The notes beneath the pieces are model-generated. The model was not told the DNA's origin, did no database searches, and saw only the letters and a program-made list of their open reading frames with translations. Position numbers and translations under genes: made by a program. This document shows, in pieces, positions 35,175 through 45,240 of a stretch of 64,000 nt of DNA. The DNA comes from Oncomelania hupensis (Eukaryota; Mollusca; Gastropoda; Littorinimorpha; Pomatiopsidae), in assembly GCA_036898135.1 (NCBI GenBank), contig CM072520.1, positions 62,001-126,000 on the forward strand, written 5' to 3'. The stretch's first letter is position 1, and the number at the start of each line of letters is the position of its first letter.

Positions 35175-35646
35175 ATTCTATCCTATCCTGTCCCATAACC
35201 CGGAGGTCTAGGGACACCACAGATGATCGTTTAACCAGCATACTCCATCTTTCTCTGTCCTCAGCAGCCCTGATGGCTTTGCTTAGTGTCAAACAAGTCC
35301 ATTCTCGAATGTTGTCATCCCACCTCTTTTTCGGTCTCCCTCTTCTTTTACCTCCTTGCACTGTGCCTTGCAGAATGGTCTTTGCAAGGCATGATGATCT
35401 GTTGTTGTTGTTGTTTCTTTAATTTAACGTCTATTCACCTAAGTGATTTTAGACTTGATGGGAGCAGGGGGAAATATTAAACAAATAATGAATGGTCATA
35501 ATGAAGCGAAAAAATGATCTGTTGACGTGGCCATGCCATCGGAGTTTCCGTTTCTTCACCACTGTGAGCAGGTCATCGTGCTGTCCAATGGCTTGTGTGA
35601 TAGTCTGTCGGACTTCGTCGTTGGTGATGTGCTGGGTATAGGAAAT
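35175..35646 (-). mobile_element. RTE-like LINE copy E, 3' end
   Basis: Tail TATCCTATCCTG, then the WYGHV / KKRWDDNIREW-coding 3' end, 5'-truncated at 35646 where Gypsy RT sequence begins. Interrupted by a 109-bp SINE-like insertion (35405-35513). Confidence 0.85.
35405..35513 (+). mobile_element. SINE-like insertion with 11-bp TSD
   Basis: 109 bp bounded by ATGATCTGTTG at 35394-35404 and 35514-35524, splitting RTE copy E cleanly. It starts with TTG repeats and ends GAAGCGAAAA. The long TSD indicates target-primed reverse transcription; probably a truncated SINE. Confidence 0.75.
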
Positions 35647-36470
35647 GAAGGCAGTTTTGTGTTTGTCTTCCTCTGCCATATGGATCTGCCAATATCCCTT
35701 GCTCAAATCTATCTTTGACAAATATCGAGCTTTCCCCAATTTTGCAAACAAAACACGACTAGTTGGTTTAGTCGTCGGAAATCGACGCAAAACCGAACAT
35801 TTCCGTCTTTCTTTTTTACCAACACGATTTGAGAACTGTGCGGAGAGCGTGCTAGTTTCTTCATTTCTTCTACTTCTTTATCAATCGTTTGCCGATGAGT
35901 AAATGGTAGTGGATATTGCTTTGTTTGCACCGGGCGATCATGCTCGAGCCAAATCTCGTATTCTGCCAACAGTGTTTTTGATGGCACTTCAGTCAAAACA
36001 TCCTGAAAATCCTTGATCAATTCTTTAATGTCTTCGTGCATTTACGACGTGTCCAGATCTAACTGCACATCTTCCCAGATTCTTGCGCACACAATGGTCC
36101 CACCGTCGTGATGATAGAAGTTGAAGCAACTTCTTCCCATTCGTCGGATTTTGCACAACAGCGACGGTCGCGACTCTGGGCTAATATTTCTTGAGAAGGT
36201 TAATGTGGTAGTCTTCAATTTATTTCTGACTTCAGTGTGGTAGTCACACACACCCACCCTCTTTCTCACTATATATATGGCCCTGTCCATTCCATCTGTA
36301 GCTTGTTGCCCTTGCACGTACAATGCGTAACACTTGATCACCTACTGCAAAGCTTCGAGCTTTAGATCTCTTAAATGTCTTGTATGTTTCTTCCCTTCAA
36401 TCGCTAACTGCTGTTTTGCTAGTTCGCATGTCTCTTCGATCTTTGCCCTTAGATTAGTGGCGTATTCAGA
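35647..36470 (-). pseudogene. INT tail and RT N-terminus of element A
   Basis: Minus frames run from the integrase tail (SEYATNLRAKIEETCELAK, continuous with 37543 once the MITE is removed) through a linker to RT. RT shows IKELIKDFQDVLTEVPSKT, YPLPFTHRQTIDKEVEEMKK, VLVKKKDGNVRFCVDFRRLN and YLSKIDLSKGYWQI. It breaks off before the YxDD box at RTE copy E. There are stops and frameshifts between segments. Confidence 0.85.
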
Positions 36471-37538
36471 CACACGGACTCAACCAAAGCTTTTTAGTTT
36501 TGAGATTTTTTAATTTGATTTAATAGTTTGATTTTAATCCTATCTTTATCAAAGGAGAAGAAGTAGAGAGAGTGCATGCATATAAGTATTTAGGTGTGGT
36601 TATCGATGATAGATTCACTTGGAATGATAACACAAAATACATTTACAAGCGACTGCAAAGTAGAATGTTTTGTTTAAGAAAACTGAGATCCTTTAATGTA
36701 AAACAGGAAATTTTACAAATGTTTTATACAGCTGTAATAGGAAGCATCATTTCTTTTGGAATCTCATGTTGGGGAGGAAACGTATCACAAACAGACAAAC
36801 GAAGATTGGACAAACAGATAAAAAGGGCTAGTGGGGTGGTTGGGAGAAAACAGGATGACATAGCGACAATACATAGCAGACAAGTGACAAAAAAGCTGAC
36901 TGCAATTTTGGCTGACAGTAACCATCCACTTTTCTTGGAATTTGACTCTCGACGGATAGACAGGAGTGGACGTTTTAGGGCACCAGCGGGAACATCAAAT
37001 AGGTACAGGAACTCATTCATACCACTTGCCATTCAAGCACATAACAAACAAGTCGGTAGGTCTAACTAAACATACTCTACAACTCTCATGCAGCTTAGTT
37101 AGTTTAATTTTTTTTTTAAATTTAATAGTTTCTATGTTTACACACTAATAAGTTTTAAATTCTCATATTTATCTGTTCTTACGTTAATCCGTTTTACTGC
37201 TTAATTGAAATATCTGCATTATAAAAATATGTCCATGTGTTTGAAGATCATTAATAATGTATAAATATTTATGTGTGTGTAAAAGAAGAATGAATTGACA
37301 TGTTTAATTGACAGACAATGTAATTTCCATGCTTTTGGATTAATAAAGTAATATCTTATCTTATCTTATCTTATCTTATCTTAGGTCAGCCAGGCTAGCT
37401 ATAAATAGCTTCGCCAATTCTACCTTTCCTTTCCTTTAACTGGAAGGGAGGATGCAGGCAAGCTATAAATAGCCCACAGCCAGCAAAATGTGGAGGCACT
37501 AAGCAATGCTGCTCACACTTAGGCATTGAGCTGGTGTG
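36471..37538 (+). mobile_element. CACACC-MITE, copy 3, split by a LINE fragment
   Basis: Ends CACACGGACTCAACC (36471) and GAGCTGGTGTG (37538) with TSD CAGA (36467-36470, 37539-37542). The MITE halves are 36471-36504 and ~37384-37538. Its removal restores the reading of element A integrase, which confirms the boundaries. Confidence 0.88.
36505..37383 (+). mobile_element. 5'-truncated LINE ending in (TTATC)n
   Basis: Contains the C-terminal 165 codons of an ORF2 (36572-37069): YKYLGVVIDDRFTW, then CLRKLRSFNVKQEIL, GISCWGGN, ending RNSFIPLAIQAHN. A ~250-bp 3' UTR and six TTATC units (ending ~37383) follow. Typical of Rex1/CR1-group LINEs; clade uncertain. The ORF portion is open. Confidence 0.8.
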
Positions 37539-37542
37539 CAGA

Positions 37543-38666
37543 CGTGGTTTTCACCTCCCCCTCCTCTTTCTTCCCTGTCCAAAGCTCCCTCAGAATTTTC
37601 ATGGGTCCCCTCACCGATCTGCCATACAACATTTCAAAAGGAGAAAACCCAGTGCTGCTTTGGAGAACTTCACGATAGGCGAATAGCAACGCTGACACGA
37701 ACTTTTCCCACGTTTTTGATTTTTCTTCGCATAATTTCCACAGCATTCCTTTTAGCGTAGCGTTCAATCTTTCGACTAGCCCGTTGCATTGAGCATGGTA
37801 TGGCGTAGTGGTTAACCCTTTGATCCTTAACAACTTGAGTGCTTTTTTCATCACTTCAGAAGTGAATTGTGATCCATTGTCAGTCAAAATCTGAGCGGGT
37901 ACACCCAACCTAGTCCACATTTCCCACAGTGCGTCGGCCATATCTTCCGCACCTATTCGTTTCAAAGGTACGGCCTCTGGGTATCGTGTTGCATAATCTA
38001 CGACAACTAGAATGTAGCGATGTCCTTTGTCTGAAGCAGGAATAATAGGCCCTATCCGATCTGCAGCGATTCTTTGAAATGGTTCGTCGACCAATGGCAT
38101 GCTTATCATAGGTACCCTTGGCGTACGCCCTCTCGGTTGAGCCCTTTGACAGCGGTCACACGATCGTACGTGACGGCGAACATCCGCACCGATCCCTGGC
38201 CAATAAAACTCAGCCCACACACGATCTAATGTTCTTTGCGTACCCATGGGTCCTGCCAAAGGTGTATCATGCGCTAAACACTTCACGCTTTGTCGTAGCC
38301 CTACCGGTACACAGATCTGTCTGAAAGTCCCGTGCTGACCCTCGAATACTCTGTGTAAAATGCCGTTGTGTTTTTCATAACGCACTTTTCCGTTTTTCCA
38401 TCGGTTGGCGATTTCTTGCCCTACGCTATCCATTGATCGCGCTAGTGTAGAATCCGCTTCTTGCATCTCAATCAATTCTGCAGGTGTAACTGTCAAACCT
38501 GGATTTTTTTTTTCATGTACGATGCTTTCTTTCTTAGCTTGTGCCCGTGTTTTTACTGCCTCGGCTTTGAGAACTGGAAATACAGTTGGTATGACCTTAA
38601 CCTCTCCACTGGCGAAACGTACCAGGTTGCCGATCAAAACGTCATGCATTTGGATTTTCGAACACA
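37543..38666 (-). pseudogene. protease end and integrase of element A
   Basis: ~375 codons nearly intact. VLIGNLVRF closes the protease. The H2C2 zinc finger is HDTPLAGPMG (second His appears lost) with CDRCQRAQPRG. The integrase core has all three catalytic positions: IAADRIGPI (Asp), LTDNGSQFTS (Asp) and CNGLVERLNATLKG (Glu). It ends with FSPFEMLYGRSVRGPM. RT lies downstream (lower coordinates), so INT precedes RT. Protease upstream continues at 44128 after element B, with a one-base frame change. Confidence 0.88.
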
Positions 38667-38671
38667 ATGAC

Positions 38672-39129
38672 TGTCACGGACCGGGTTTATAATATTTCGG
38701 TCCGATGACTGTTTGTAGTATCTTCCTGTGAGAAGATATAAATTATAATATTTTTATTGATTACTAATTTCTGATTGGTTGAGCTAGTCATGTGACGGTT
38801 CACCAATTACATGTATTCAAAAAAATGTTTGCATTCTTCTTTTGTATGTACCACGGAGTGGTTGTGTTTGTACTTCTAGCAGCTGTTGACTGCAGGTATA
38901 TATATTGTTTATCATTGAAATATGTGTTATAAACGTAATAATATTGAACCATGATTATATTCTACTTATTGTGGAATAAGAATTAATAATAGATAATTTT
39001 GATATTAGTAGGAAGGATGGATTAGGGAGGTGATGCAGATGGTGGATCGTTGTATATTTTTGAGTAACGAATTGAAATTGGATTAGTATTTGATTTGAGG
39101 TTGAAACCTCAACTTGCAATGTATAGCAT
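38672..39129 (+). repeat. truncated 5' LTR of element B
   Basis: 458 bp nearly identical to 42304-42761 (two substitutions noticed). Breaks off at ...TATAGCAT, where the foreign cassette starts. Confidence 0.9.
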
Positions 39130-40858
39130 GGCATGATATGAACAGCTGTGAGAACAGGGTGCAGTCACTTTTCAGTACCTGATTCTTCTTGTCTCTGGAA
39201 GCTACAGCTGCTTGTTGGTTGAAGAAGTCAGTTTTGTTCTTTTTGATCGGCTTGTAGAAGGAATCCTCATCACCTAGACCATTGAAGAAGTCTTTAAAGG
39301 CAGCTTCGCCTTTCTCAAAGTGACTACCAACAAGCTCTGCAGCACTGGGATGTGCAATGATCTTTGTGTCCAGTGTAAGAAGGTCCTTGGACTCCTCCAG
39401 GAAAGGATTGCCAAGGTCCTTCATTGCACCACTCAATTTCTTGACCCTGTCAATGAATGACTTCTGAGACTGGATGGTATGCTCATGATGTCTGATATCC
39501 TCATTCCCTGCTTTGGCCTGGGAAGCCAACTCATATTGGTTGACCAGCTGACTAACCTCTGGTCCAGACACCATCCATCGTCTCAGTGCAGATGGATCCT
39601 CAGTAATGCCAATGGCACCACCATCACCTTTGACCACTGCATTAGCCTGTTCATGAGCTTGGTCGATGGCTATGCCAGAAAACTCCCTGTGAGTCTTGTG
39701 GACCACAAACTTGCCAAGTTGGAATTCATGGCACACCGCAGGATGAGTGTCTTCCAAGGAGACCATGTCTCTGAGGTGAACAGGTAGCCATCTAGCATAG
39801 TTCACATTGTTGTTTGCAAAGAAGAATGGCATAAGAGCAGATAGGGCTTCGCAGTACAATGTGAAGCTAGCCTCTCTGAAAGACCTGACTAATGAGAACA
39901 CAGCCAACTCCATTGACAGGACAAGCTCCCAGAACTGAAACTGGGGGCTCACTTTCCTCCGTGCCTCACACCAGTCATCAAAATCCAGGGCTTCGTTCTC
40001 TTCTGCACAGTGGTAGTTGTATGCTTCCTTTCTGAGCAGGTAGAGACAGCATGCAGTGACCTCGTGCATGTGGCGTGTTTTAGTGACACTGGATGCAGAA
40101 AGAAACGAGTCTGCAGTTCCGGAAGAAGCCACCCCAGCCTCTGTGAGAGCACCTGTCCATCCGCTATTCTGGAGCAGCGTCCCAAGTGACCTAAATGCAG
40201 CCATCTCTATGTGGAGTCCACCAAACATTATCACAAAACTGTCCTCGCCATACCGGTCAGGCCAGTGCCATTGGACTTGTTTGGCAAGAGCATAGATTGG
40301 CTGGTCTGCAGTTATCACAGGAACCTGGTTTGGATTGAGGTGCGCAATAGCGTCCTTGACTTTGTCCATACAATGTCTCACTGTGGCAACAGAATGGGCC
40401 TCATCACGAAGAAGAGGTAAGAGTGAGGTTATGCTAACATCAAATTCAAGACCTCGCTTCTTCTCTGCAAGGTGGGCTGACCAAGTGATATTGACCTCAT
40501 CATGTACTTCCTGTGTGAGACTCACCTTCTGCAGCCATTCAAATTCATCTGTTAGGAGGAGACGTGGCAGGGATGTGTATGTAACATTGCTCTTGGGAGG
40601 AGATGGATTTTTTTTGGCAAAGAAAGCGGGATGGACATTTGTGTAGGAGTCGGGAAGTTCTGGGACTTTCACATTGCTGTTCTTGATAAGAACTGATTCT
40701 CGAACTTCTCCTTGATCATCTGGTGTTGTATGTTGGAAGATTGAGATGCTGGTTCCATGAAATGATGAGGTCGCCGTGGTGGATGATGGGTTGTGGTCTA
40801 TGTTGTCCATAGCACTCGTACAGAATAGGCCTTTCCTCAGCTCGACTAGATTTTGCAT
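39083..40858 (-). CDS. uncharacterised 591-codon ORF inside LTR element B
   Basis: I cannot assign this protein to any family. The body (about 40840 to 39140) is uniform, soluble-looking and intact. Notable stretches are DNIDHNPSSTTA, ITADQPIYALAKQVQW, MFGGLHIEMA, ARWLPVHLRDMVSLE, GIAIDQAHEQANAVVKGDGG and DPSALRRWMVSGPE. Conserved-looking D/H/E residues in DQPIYAL, GGLHIE and DQAHEQ hint at an enzyme, but no catalytic fold is claimed. From memory, similar proteins recur as unannotated repeats in cnidarian and molluscan genomes. The first few codons come from antisense RT sequence and the last ~20 from LTR sequence, so both ends are artefacts of a truncated gene fragment. It sits antisense to the element. 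Confidence 0.7.
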   Translation of the reverse strand: MQNLVELRKGLFCTSAMDNIDHNPSSTTATSSFHGTSISIFQHTTPDDQGEVRESVLIKNSNVKVPELPDSYTNVHPAFFAKKNPSPPKSNVTYTSLPRLLLTDEFEWLQKVSLTQEVHDEVNITWSAHLAEKKRGLEFDVSITSLLPLLRDEAHSVATVRHCMDKVKDAIAHLNPNQVPVITADQPIYALAKQVQWHWPDRYGEDSFVIMFGGLHIEMAAFRSLGTLLQNSGWTGALTEAGVASSGTADSFLSASSVTKTRHMHEVTACCLYLLRKEAYNYHCAEENEALDFDDWCEARRKVSPQFQFWELVLSMELAVFSLVRSFREASFTLYCEALSALMPFFFANNNVNYARWLPVHLRDMVSLEDTHPAVCHEFQLGKFVVHKTHREFSGIAIDQAHEQANAVVKGDGGAIGITEDPSALRRWMVSGPEVSQLVNQYELASQAKAGNEDIRHHEHTIQSQKSFIDRVKKLSGAMKDLGNPFLEESKDLLTLDTKIIAHPSAAELVGSHFEKGEAAFKDFFNGLGDEDSFYKPIKKNKTDFFNQQAAVASRDKKNQVLKSDCTLFSQLFISCHAIHCKLRFQPQIKY

Positions 40859-41966
40859 AGACTATAGGCACCTCAACAAAATCACAGTTTTTGACGCAGA
40901 GCCAATACCTAACATAAATGATTTGTTTGGACAACTGGCTGACGGTACTTATTTCACAAAAATTGACCTCTCGAAGGGCTATTGGCAGATTCTGGTGAAC
41001 CCACTTGACCGGCCAAAGACTGCATTCGCAACCCATGTAGGCCTGTTTCAGTGGATTAGAATGCCTTTTGGCTTAGTCTCTGCTCCCGCTACATTTGCAC
41101 GCATGATGCGACTGTTGAGGCTTGACGAGGTGTCTTCCATAAACTTTTTCGATGACATTCTGACATGTAGCACTACTTGGAACGGTCATCTCGCACATGT
41201 GCGAGGTGTTCTTTCAAAGTTGCAGGCTGCAGGTCTTACAGCTAGACCGTCCAAAATTTTCGCCGGTTTTCAAGAACTTGAATTTTTAGGCCACATTGTA
41301 GGTCGTGGTACCTTGAAACCTAAAAGCTCCAAATTGCAGAAGATGTTAGAAATAACTGTTCCCAAAAGCAAACGTCAAGTTCGTTCGATTCTCGGGCTCA
41401 TCAGTTATTACAGACGCTATGTGCCAAACTTTGCCACAGTAGTCAAACCCCTCACGGACTTGGTCTGCTCGGGTTCGCACAGACAAATTAAATGGACTGG
41501 CGAGTGCGAAGTGGCTCTTCGAGCTGTCCAACAGATCTTGTCAAGTTCGCCTGTGCTTGTCTTGCCAGACGTATCGCGTTCGTTCGTAGTTCGCACTGAC
41601 GCGAGTGCTTTCGGCATAGGCGCGGTTTTGCTTCAAGATCATGATGGTGAATTGCACCCCGTCACATTCGTCAGTCGCAAACTGCTTGATAGGGAAACAC
41701 GGTACAGTACCATAGAGAGAGAATGCTTGGCTATCATTTGGGCCCTCACAAAGCTTTCGAAGTATCTGTGGGGAAAGTCTTTCATTCTTCAGACTGACCA
41801 TCGGCCATTGTCTTACTTGCGTTCGGGTCAGTTCAAGAATGCTCGAATCACACGCTGGGCGTTGGCACTTCAAGAGTTTCAGTTTGAGATTGAAGCCTTG
41901 CTTGGTACTGCCAATGTTTTTGCAGATATGCTGTCAAGATCAAATGTTGATCGGTGTATTCCATAA
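40845..41966 (+). pseudogene. reverse transcriptase-RNase H of element B, 5'-truncated
   Basis: Open frame for ~370 codons. RFCIDYRHLN, FTKIDLSKGYWQI (motif A Asp), RMPFGLVSAPATFARMM and SINFFDDILTCS, where the active site is FFDD instead of YxDD. Then FLGHIVGRG, the thumb, and RNase H with VVRTDASAFGIGAVLLQ, STIERECLAIIWAL, LQTDHRPLSYL and VFADMLSRSN. Stop at 41964-41966, ~320 bp before the polypurine tract. The RT N-terminus was lost to the cassette, so no function is expected. Confidence 0.9.
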
Positions 41967-42289
41967 AATCTGTGGAACATGAACTTGCTGTGTATATATT
42001 TCTGCTGTTGTATATTTAATACTGGAAATTAATTGGAATATTGTAAAATGATCTGTATGTACCTTATTGATTTTGATTTCACTGTATCACGGTGACATGC
42101 TTGGACTTGAACTGCATATGTTGTATGTCTATTGCGCTTTGGGTGATTGCTTAATACAATATGTTTGTGTTTAATATCAGTGCTAATTACCAGTTGTCGT
42201 TTTCGCTTGTTTGTACAGTTTAGGCGGACATAATTGTAGTAATTTTTTCTTTCTGATAAAATTCAGAAAACTCGGGCGTTTTCTTTTTG

Positions 42290-42303
42290 CAGGAAGGGGG
42301 TAT
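42290..42303 (+). other. polypurine tract of element B
   Basis: GCAGGAAGGGGGTAT directly before TGTCACGG of the 3' LTR. Confidence 0.8.
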
Positions 42304-43012
42304 TGTCACGGACCGGGTTTATAATATTTCGGTCCGATGACTGTTTGTAGTATCTTCCTGTGAGAAGATATAAATTATAATATTTTTATTGATTACTAAT
42401 TTCTGATTGGTTGAGCTAGTCATGTGACGGTTCACCAATTACATGTATTCAAAAAAATGTTTGCATTCTTCTTTTGTATGTTCCACGGAGTGGTTGTGTT
42501 TGTACTTCTAGCAGCTGTTGACTGCAGGTATATATATTGTTTATCATTGAAATATGTGTTATAAACGTAATAATATTGAACCATGATTATATTCTACTTA
42601 TTGTGGAATAAGAATTAATAATAGATAATTTTGATATTAGTAGGAAGGTTGGATTAGGGAGGTGATGCAGATGGTGGATCGTTGTATATTTTTGAGTAAC
42701 GAATTGAAATTGGATTAGTATTTGATTTGAGGTTGAAACCTCAACTTGCAATGTATAGCATTATATTTATTTGTGTGAATGAAAGTAGTCAGCGTCAAGA
42801 TGTAATAATTAGTGTTATAATTAGAGTTACAATTTTTGCGTATGTGTGAACTGTGTTCTACACATATGAGATTTGAATTATATGTTGCTGGTCTGGTCCT
42901 GTCACAGAGAGAAGAGAAAGGTATATGTGGTAATACAGAAAAGTCTATGTATCAAGATATTTAGTGGGGGGAAACTTGTATGTTTTCAGAAGTCTCCGGC
43001 TGAGGGGCCTCG

Positions 43013-43327
43013 AGGCGAAAGAGAAGGAGAAGAAAGAAGAAGAAAGCAGAGAAGGAGAAGAAGGAAGAAGAAAGAAGGAGAGAAGAATAAGAAGAAGAAG
43101 AAGAAGAAGAAGGAGAAGAAGAAGAAGAAGAAGAAGACGAAGACGAGAAGAGGAAGAAGAAGAAGAAGAAGAAGAAGACGAAGAAGAAGAAGAGAAGGAG
43201 AAGAAGAAGAAGAAGAAGACGAAGACGAGAAGAAGAAGAAGAAGTCGTGAAGAAGAAGGGGTGGAAGTATCGAGAAGGGGCCAGAGAAGAAGCCAAAGAA
43301 GAAGACGAAGAAGAAGACGAGAGAAGC
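43013..43327 (+). repeat. ~315-bp polypurine (GAA-rich) tract
   Basis: Almost exclusively A and G on the plus strand, mostly GAA/GAAGAA units with rare C (GACGAAGAC). Long ORFs in all frames here (K/E/R or S/F/L-rich) are compositional artefacts. Triplex-forming potential is high. Confidence 0.95.
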
Positions 43328-43550
43328 AACCACTGCTGCATCAGCAACCACTGCTACATCAGCAGCAGCAGCAACCACTGCTACATCATCTGCATCAGCA
43401 ACCACTGCTACATCAGCAGCAGCAGCAACCACTGCTACATCATCAGCAGCAGCAACCACTGCTACATCATCAGCAGCAGCAACCACTGCTACATCAGCAG
43501 CAGTAGCAACCATTGCTACCTCAGCAGCAGCAGCAGCAACAGCGGTCACA
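43323..43550 (+). repeat. minisatellite, GCAACCACTGCTACATCA core
   Basis: About eight copies of an 18-bp core separated by variable runs of CAG triplets or similar, fading into CAG-rich sequence. Adjacent to the polypurine tract within the LTR. Not CRISPR: spacers are themselves simple repeats. Confidence 0.92.
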
Positions 43551-44127
43551 ACAGCAGCAGCGACAGCGACGATAGAGAGGGGAGAGAACCCAGGATAGAT
43601 AGATAGAAAGGCCAAGGATAAGGAGAAGGAAGATAGTGTATAGATATAGACAGAGACAGAGGATTAAAAGGAAACAAAAGACAGACAGCGAATTCTGTCC
43701 TCCATGAGACTCTTGGTAATCTCTCTCTGTCGACGGTGACCAGGTCGATATTAGTGTCTATTGAGACTGGTGACACTTGGATTATTTGACCGGGATTTTT
43801 GTGGTGGTTTTTGGTGATTGGTGACGTTATTCGTGGATTAACTGTCAGAGACTTATGTGTGTGTTTTTTGTGAGTGATTATAATTTCACGGATTATTTCT
43901 ACATAGTACGTGAGTACAAAACTATATATATTTTTCCCATGTTATTGATTGAATTGTTTGTACTTATGTGAACTTGTTGGTTATTGTTTATTTTTTTGGG
44001 AATAGAAAGGGGGAGTGACAACAAAAAGGATTCTTGAGAGTTAGGGAGTGTGAGACGGGAGAACACGCAAATCAATCACGCACGCATACACGCAATTTCT
44101 TGATATAACCCTTTTCGTTACAATGAC

Positions 44128-45240
44128 ATCAATCCGTCCCGTTACATAAGGAAAAACTAGGTCAATCATCGCTTGTTTTGCTGTTCTGACCGTTCCGACA
44201 GCAACCTTGATCTCTCCCAGCAAATAATCCGTTTCATACACCAGACTTGCTGCAACGAATATTTCCTCTGCTCCTGTATCGCGAATACCCGTGACAGTGT
44301 GATCATTAACTTTCATTTTTATTTCTGTACCGTGACCTTTCTGGTGGCACTCAAAACATTCTTTGCCTGCATGACTTTGATTTGCTCTGCCCACCGTTTC
44401 TTTGTCGGCATATCCCCTTGGAATATTGTCGTTATGCATTGGCCTCACTACACCCTTTTTCGTCTCCCACTTCGCCTGCGAGTGTTTCTCCGCTAGCTCG
44501 GCGACTTCGGCGGCAGTTTTAGGTGCATGATCGCGAACAAAACGTTCTAAGTCAGCGTCCAGAGTATCCATTAGAAACAAATCAACCACTTGTTTCGGAT
44601 CCGTTTCATTTATGTTTGTTAAACAGAACCATCTTGAAAACAAGTGCTTGAGTCTCTTGAAAAAATTCAGTGAAAGATTCTGAGGTCTCTTTCCTGACCA
44701 TTCGGAGTTGTTTCCGGTAGTATTCTTCATTCTTTCTGAATCTGTCTAGCAACGCTTGTTTGAGACTCGTGTAGTCTTGAAGCCACATTTTAGACCAAGT
44801 TCTTTCTGGCCATTCATTCAGAATGGCTACCTGCTCAAAATGCGTTAGGTACGTATGAATGTTGTCCTTGCCTTCAAAAGGAGCTAACTTTACGTTTGAT
44901 GAACTATTTTCTTTCAAACTTTCAAATTCTCTCTTACGTACTTCCCTTTTTTCTTCTCTATCTCTTCTCTCTTCTTCTTCTTTCCTTTCTTATCCCTTCT
45001 CTTTTGTTCTTTTCCCCTCCTTTCTTCTTTTCTGTCTCTTCTCTCTTCTTCTTCTTTTCTTTCTCTATATCATCTTTCCTCTTCTTCTTTCTTTTCTCTA
45101 TATCTTCTCTCCTCTTCTGATTGCACACCTTGAGCTACAAACTGAGCAGCAGCAGACCCAGTCCCACCATAGTCTGCAACTAGGGCTTTCCATTTGTCTA
45201 CAATCGGATCTCCACTGTTTCGGACGACAGAACCCTTTAC
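44128..45240 (-). pseudogene. Gag and protease N-terminus of element A
   Basis: Gag starts near 45240 (ADYGGTGSAAAQFVAQG), runs through a long E/K/R-rich coil (45120-44940), then the Gag core (KLAPFEGKDNIHTYL, YRKQLRMVRKETSESFTEF). The zinc knuckle CFECHQKGH lacks its final Cys through a small deletion. The protease motif IRDTGAEEIFV and YVTGRIDVIV end at the insertion of element B. Frameshifts between segments. Confidence 0.85.

Larger units (their letters stand above)
38672..44122 (+). mobile_element. Gmr1-like LTR retrotransposon B with replaced interior
   Basis: TSD ATGAC (38667-38671, 44123-44127), inserted in the protease of element A in opposite orientation. Left LTR is truncated (38672-39129); right LTR complete (42304-44122). 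Between them lies a 1.7-kb minus-oriented cassette encoding an unrecognised protein (39130-~40840) and then RT-RNase H (~40845-41966) leading straight into the polypurine tract. Absence of integrase after RNase H fits the Gmr1 order. Gag, PR, INT and the first RT motif are missing. Confidence 0.85.
42304..44122 (+). repeat. 3' LTR of element B
   Basis: 1819 bp, TGTCACGGACC...TTTTCGTTACA, followed by TSD ATGAC. Length agrees with other LTRs here (1.6-2.3 kb). Its middle holds a ~300-bp polypurine tract and a minisatellite. Confidence 0.82.

Noticed and set aside
43323..43550. CRISPR-like regular repeats
   Set aside because: Spacers are CAG-type simple repeats of varying length, the genome is eukaryotic, and it lies in an LTR.
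42873..43615. Long ORFs rich in K/E/R or S/F/L in several frames
   Set aside because: Produced by the polypurine tract and minisatellite; no normal protein composition.
42761..44122. Possibility that element B's LTR ends at ...TATAGCA (42760), making the rest a separate insertion
   Set aside because: The ATGAC duplication and the return of element A protease occur at 44123, the end GTTACA matches the family signature, and an LTR of ~1.8 kb agrees with the others. The short alternative has no TSD at 42761. In its favour, TGG follows TAGCA at 39129, so I keep some doubt.
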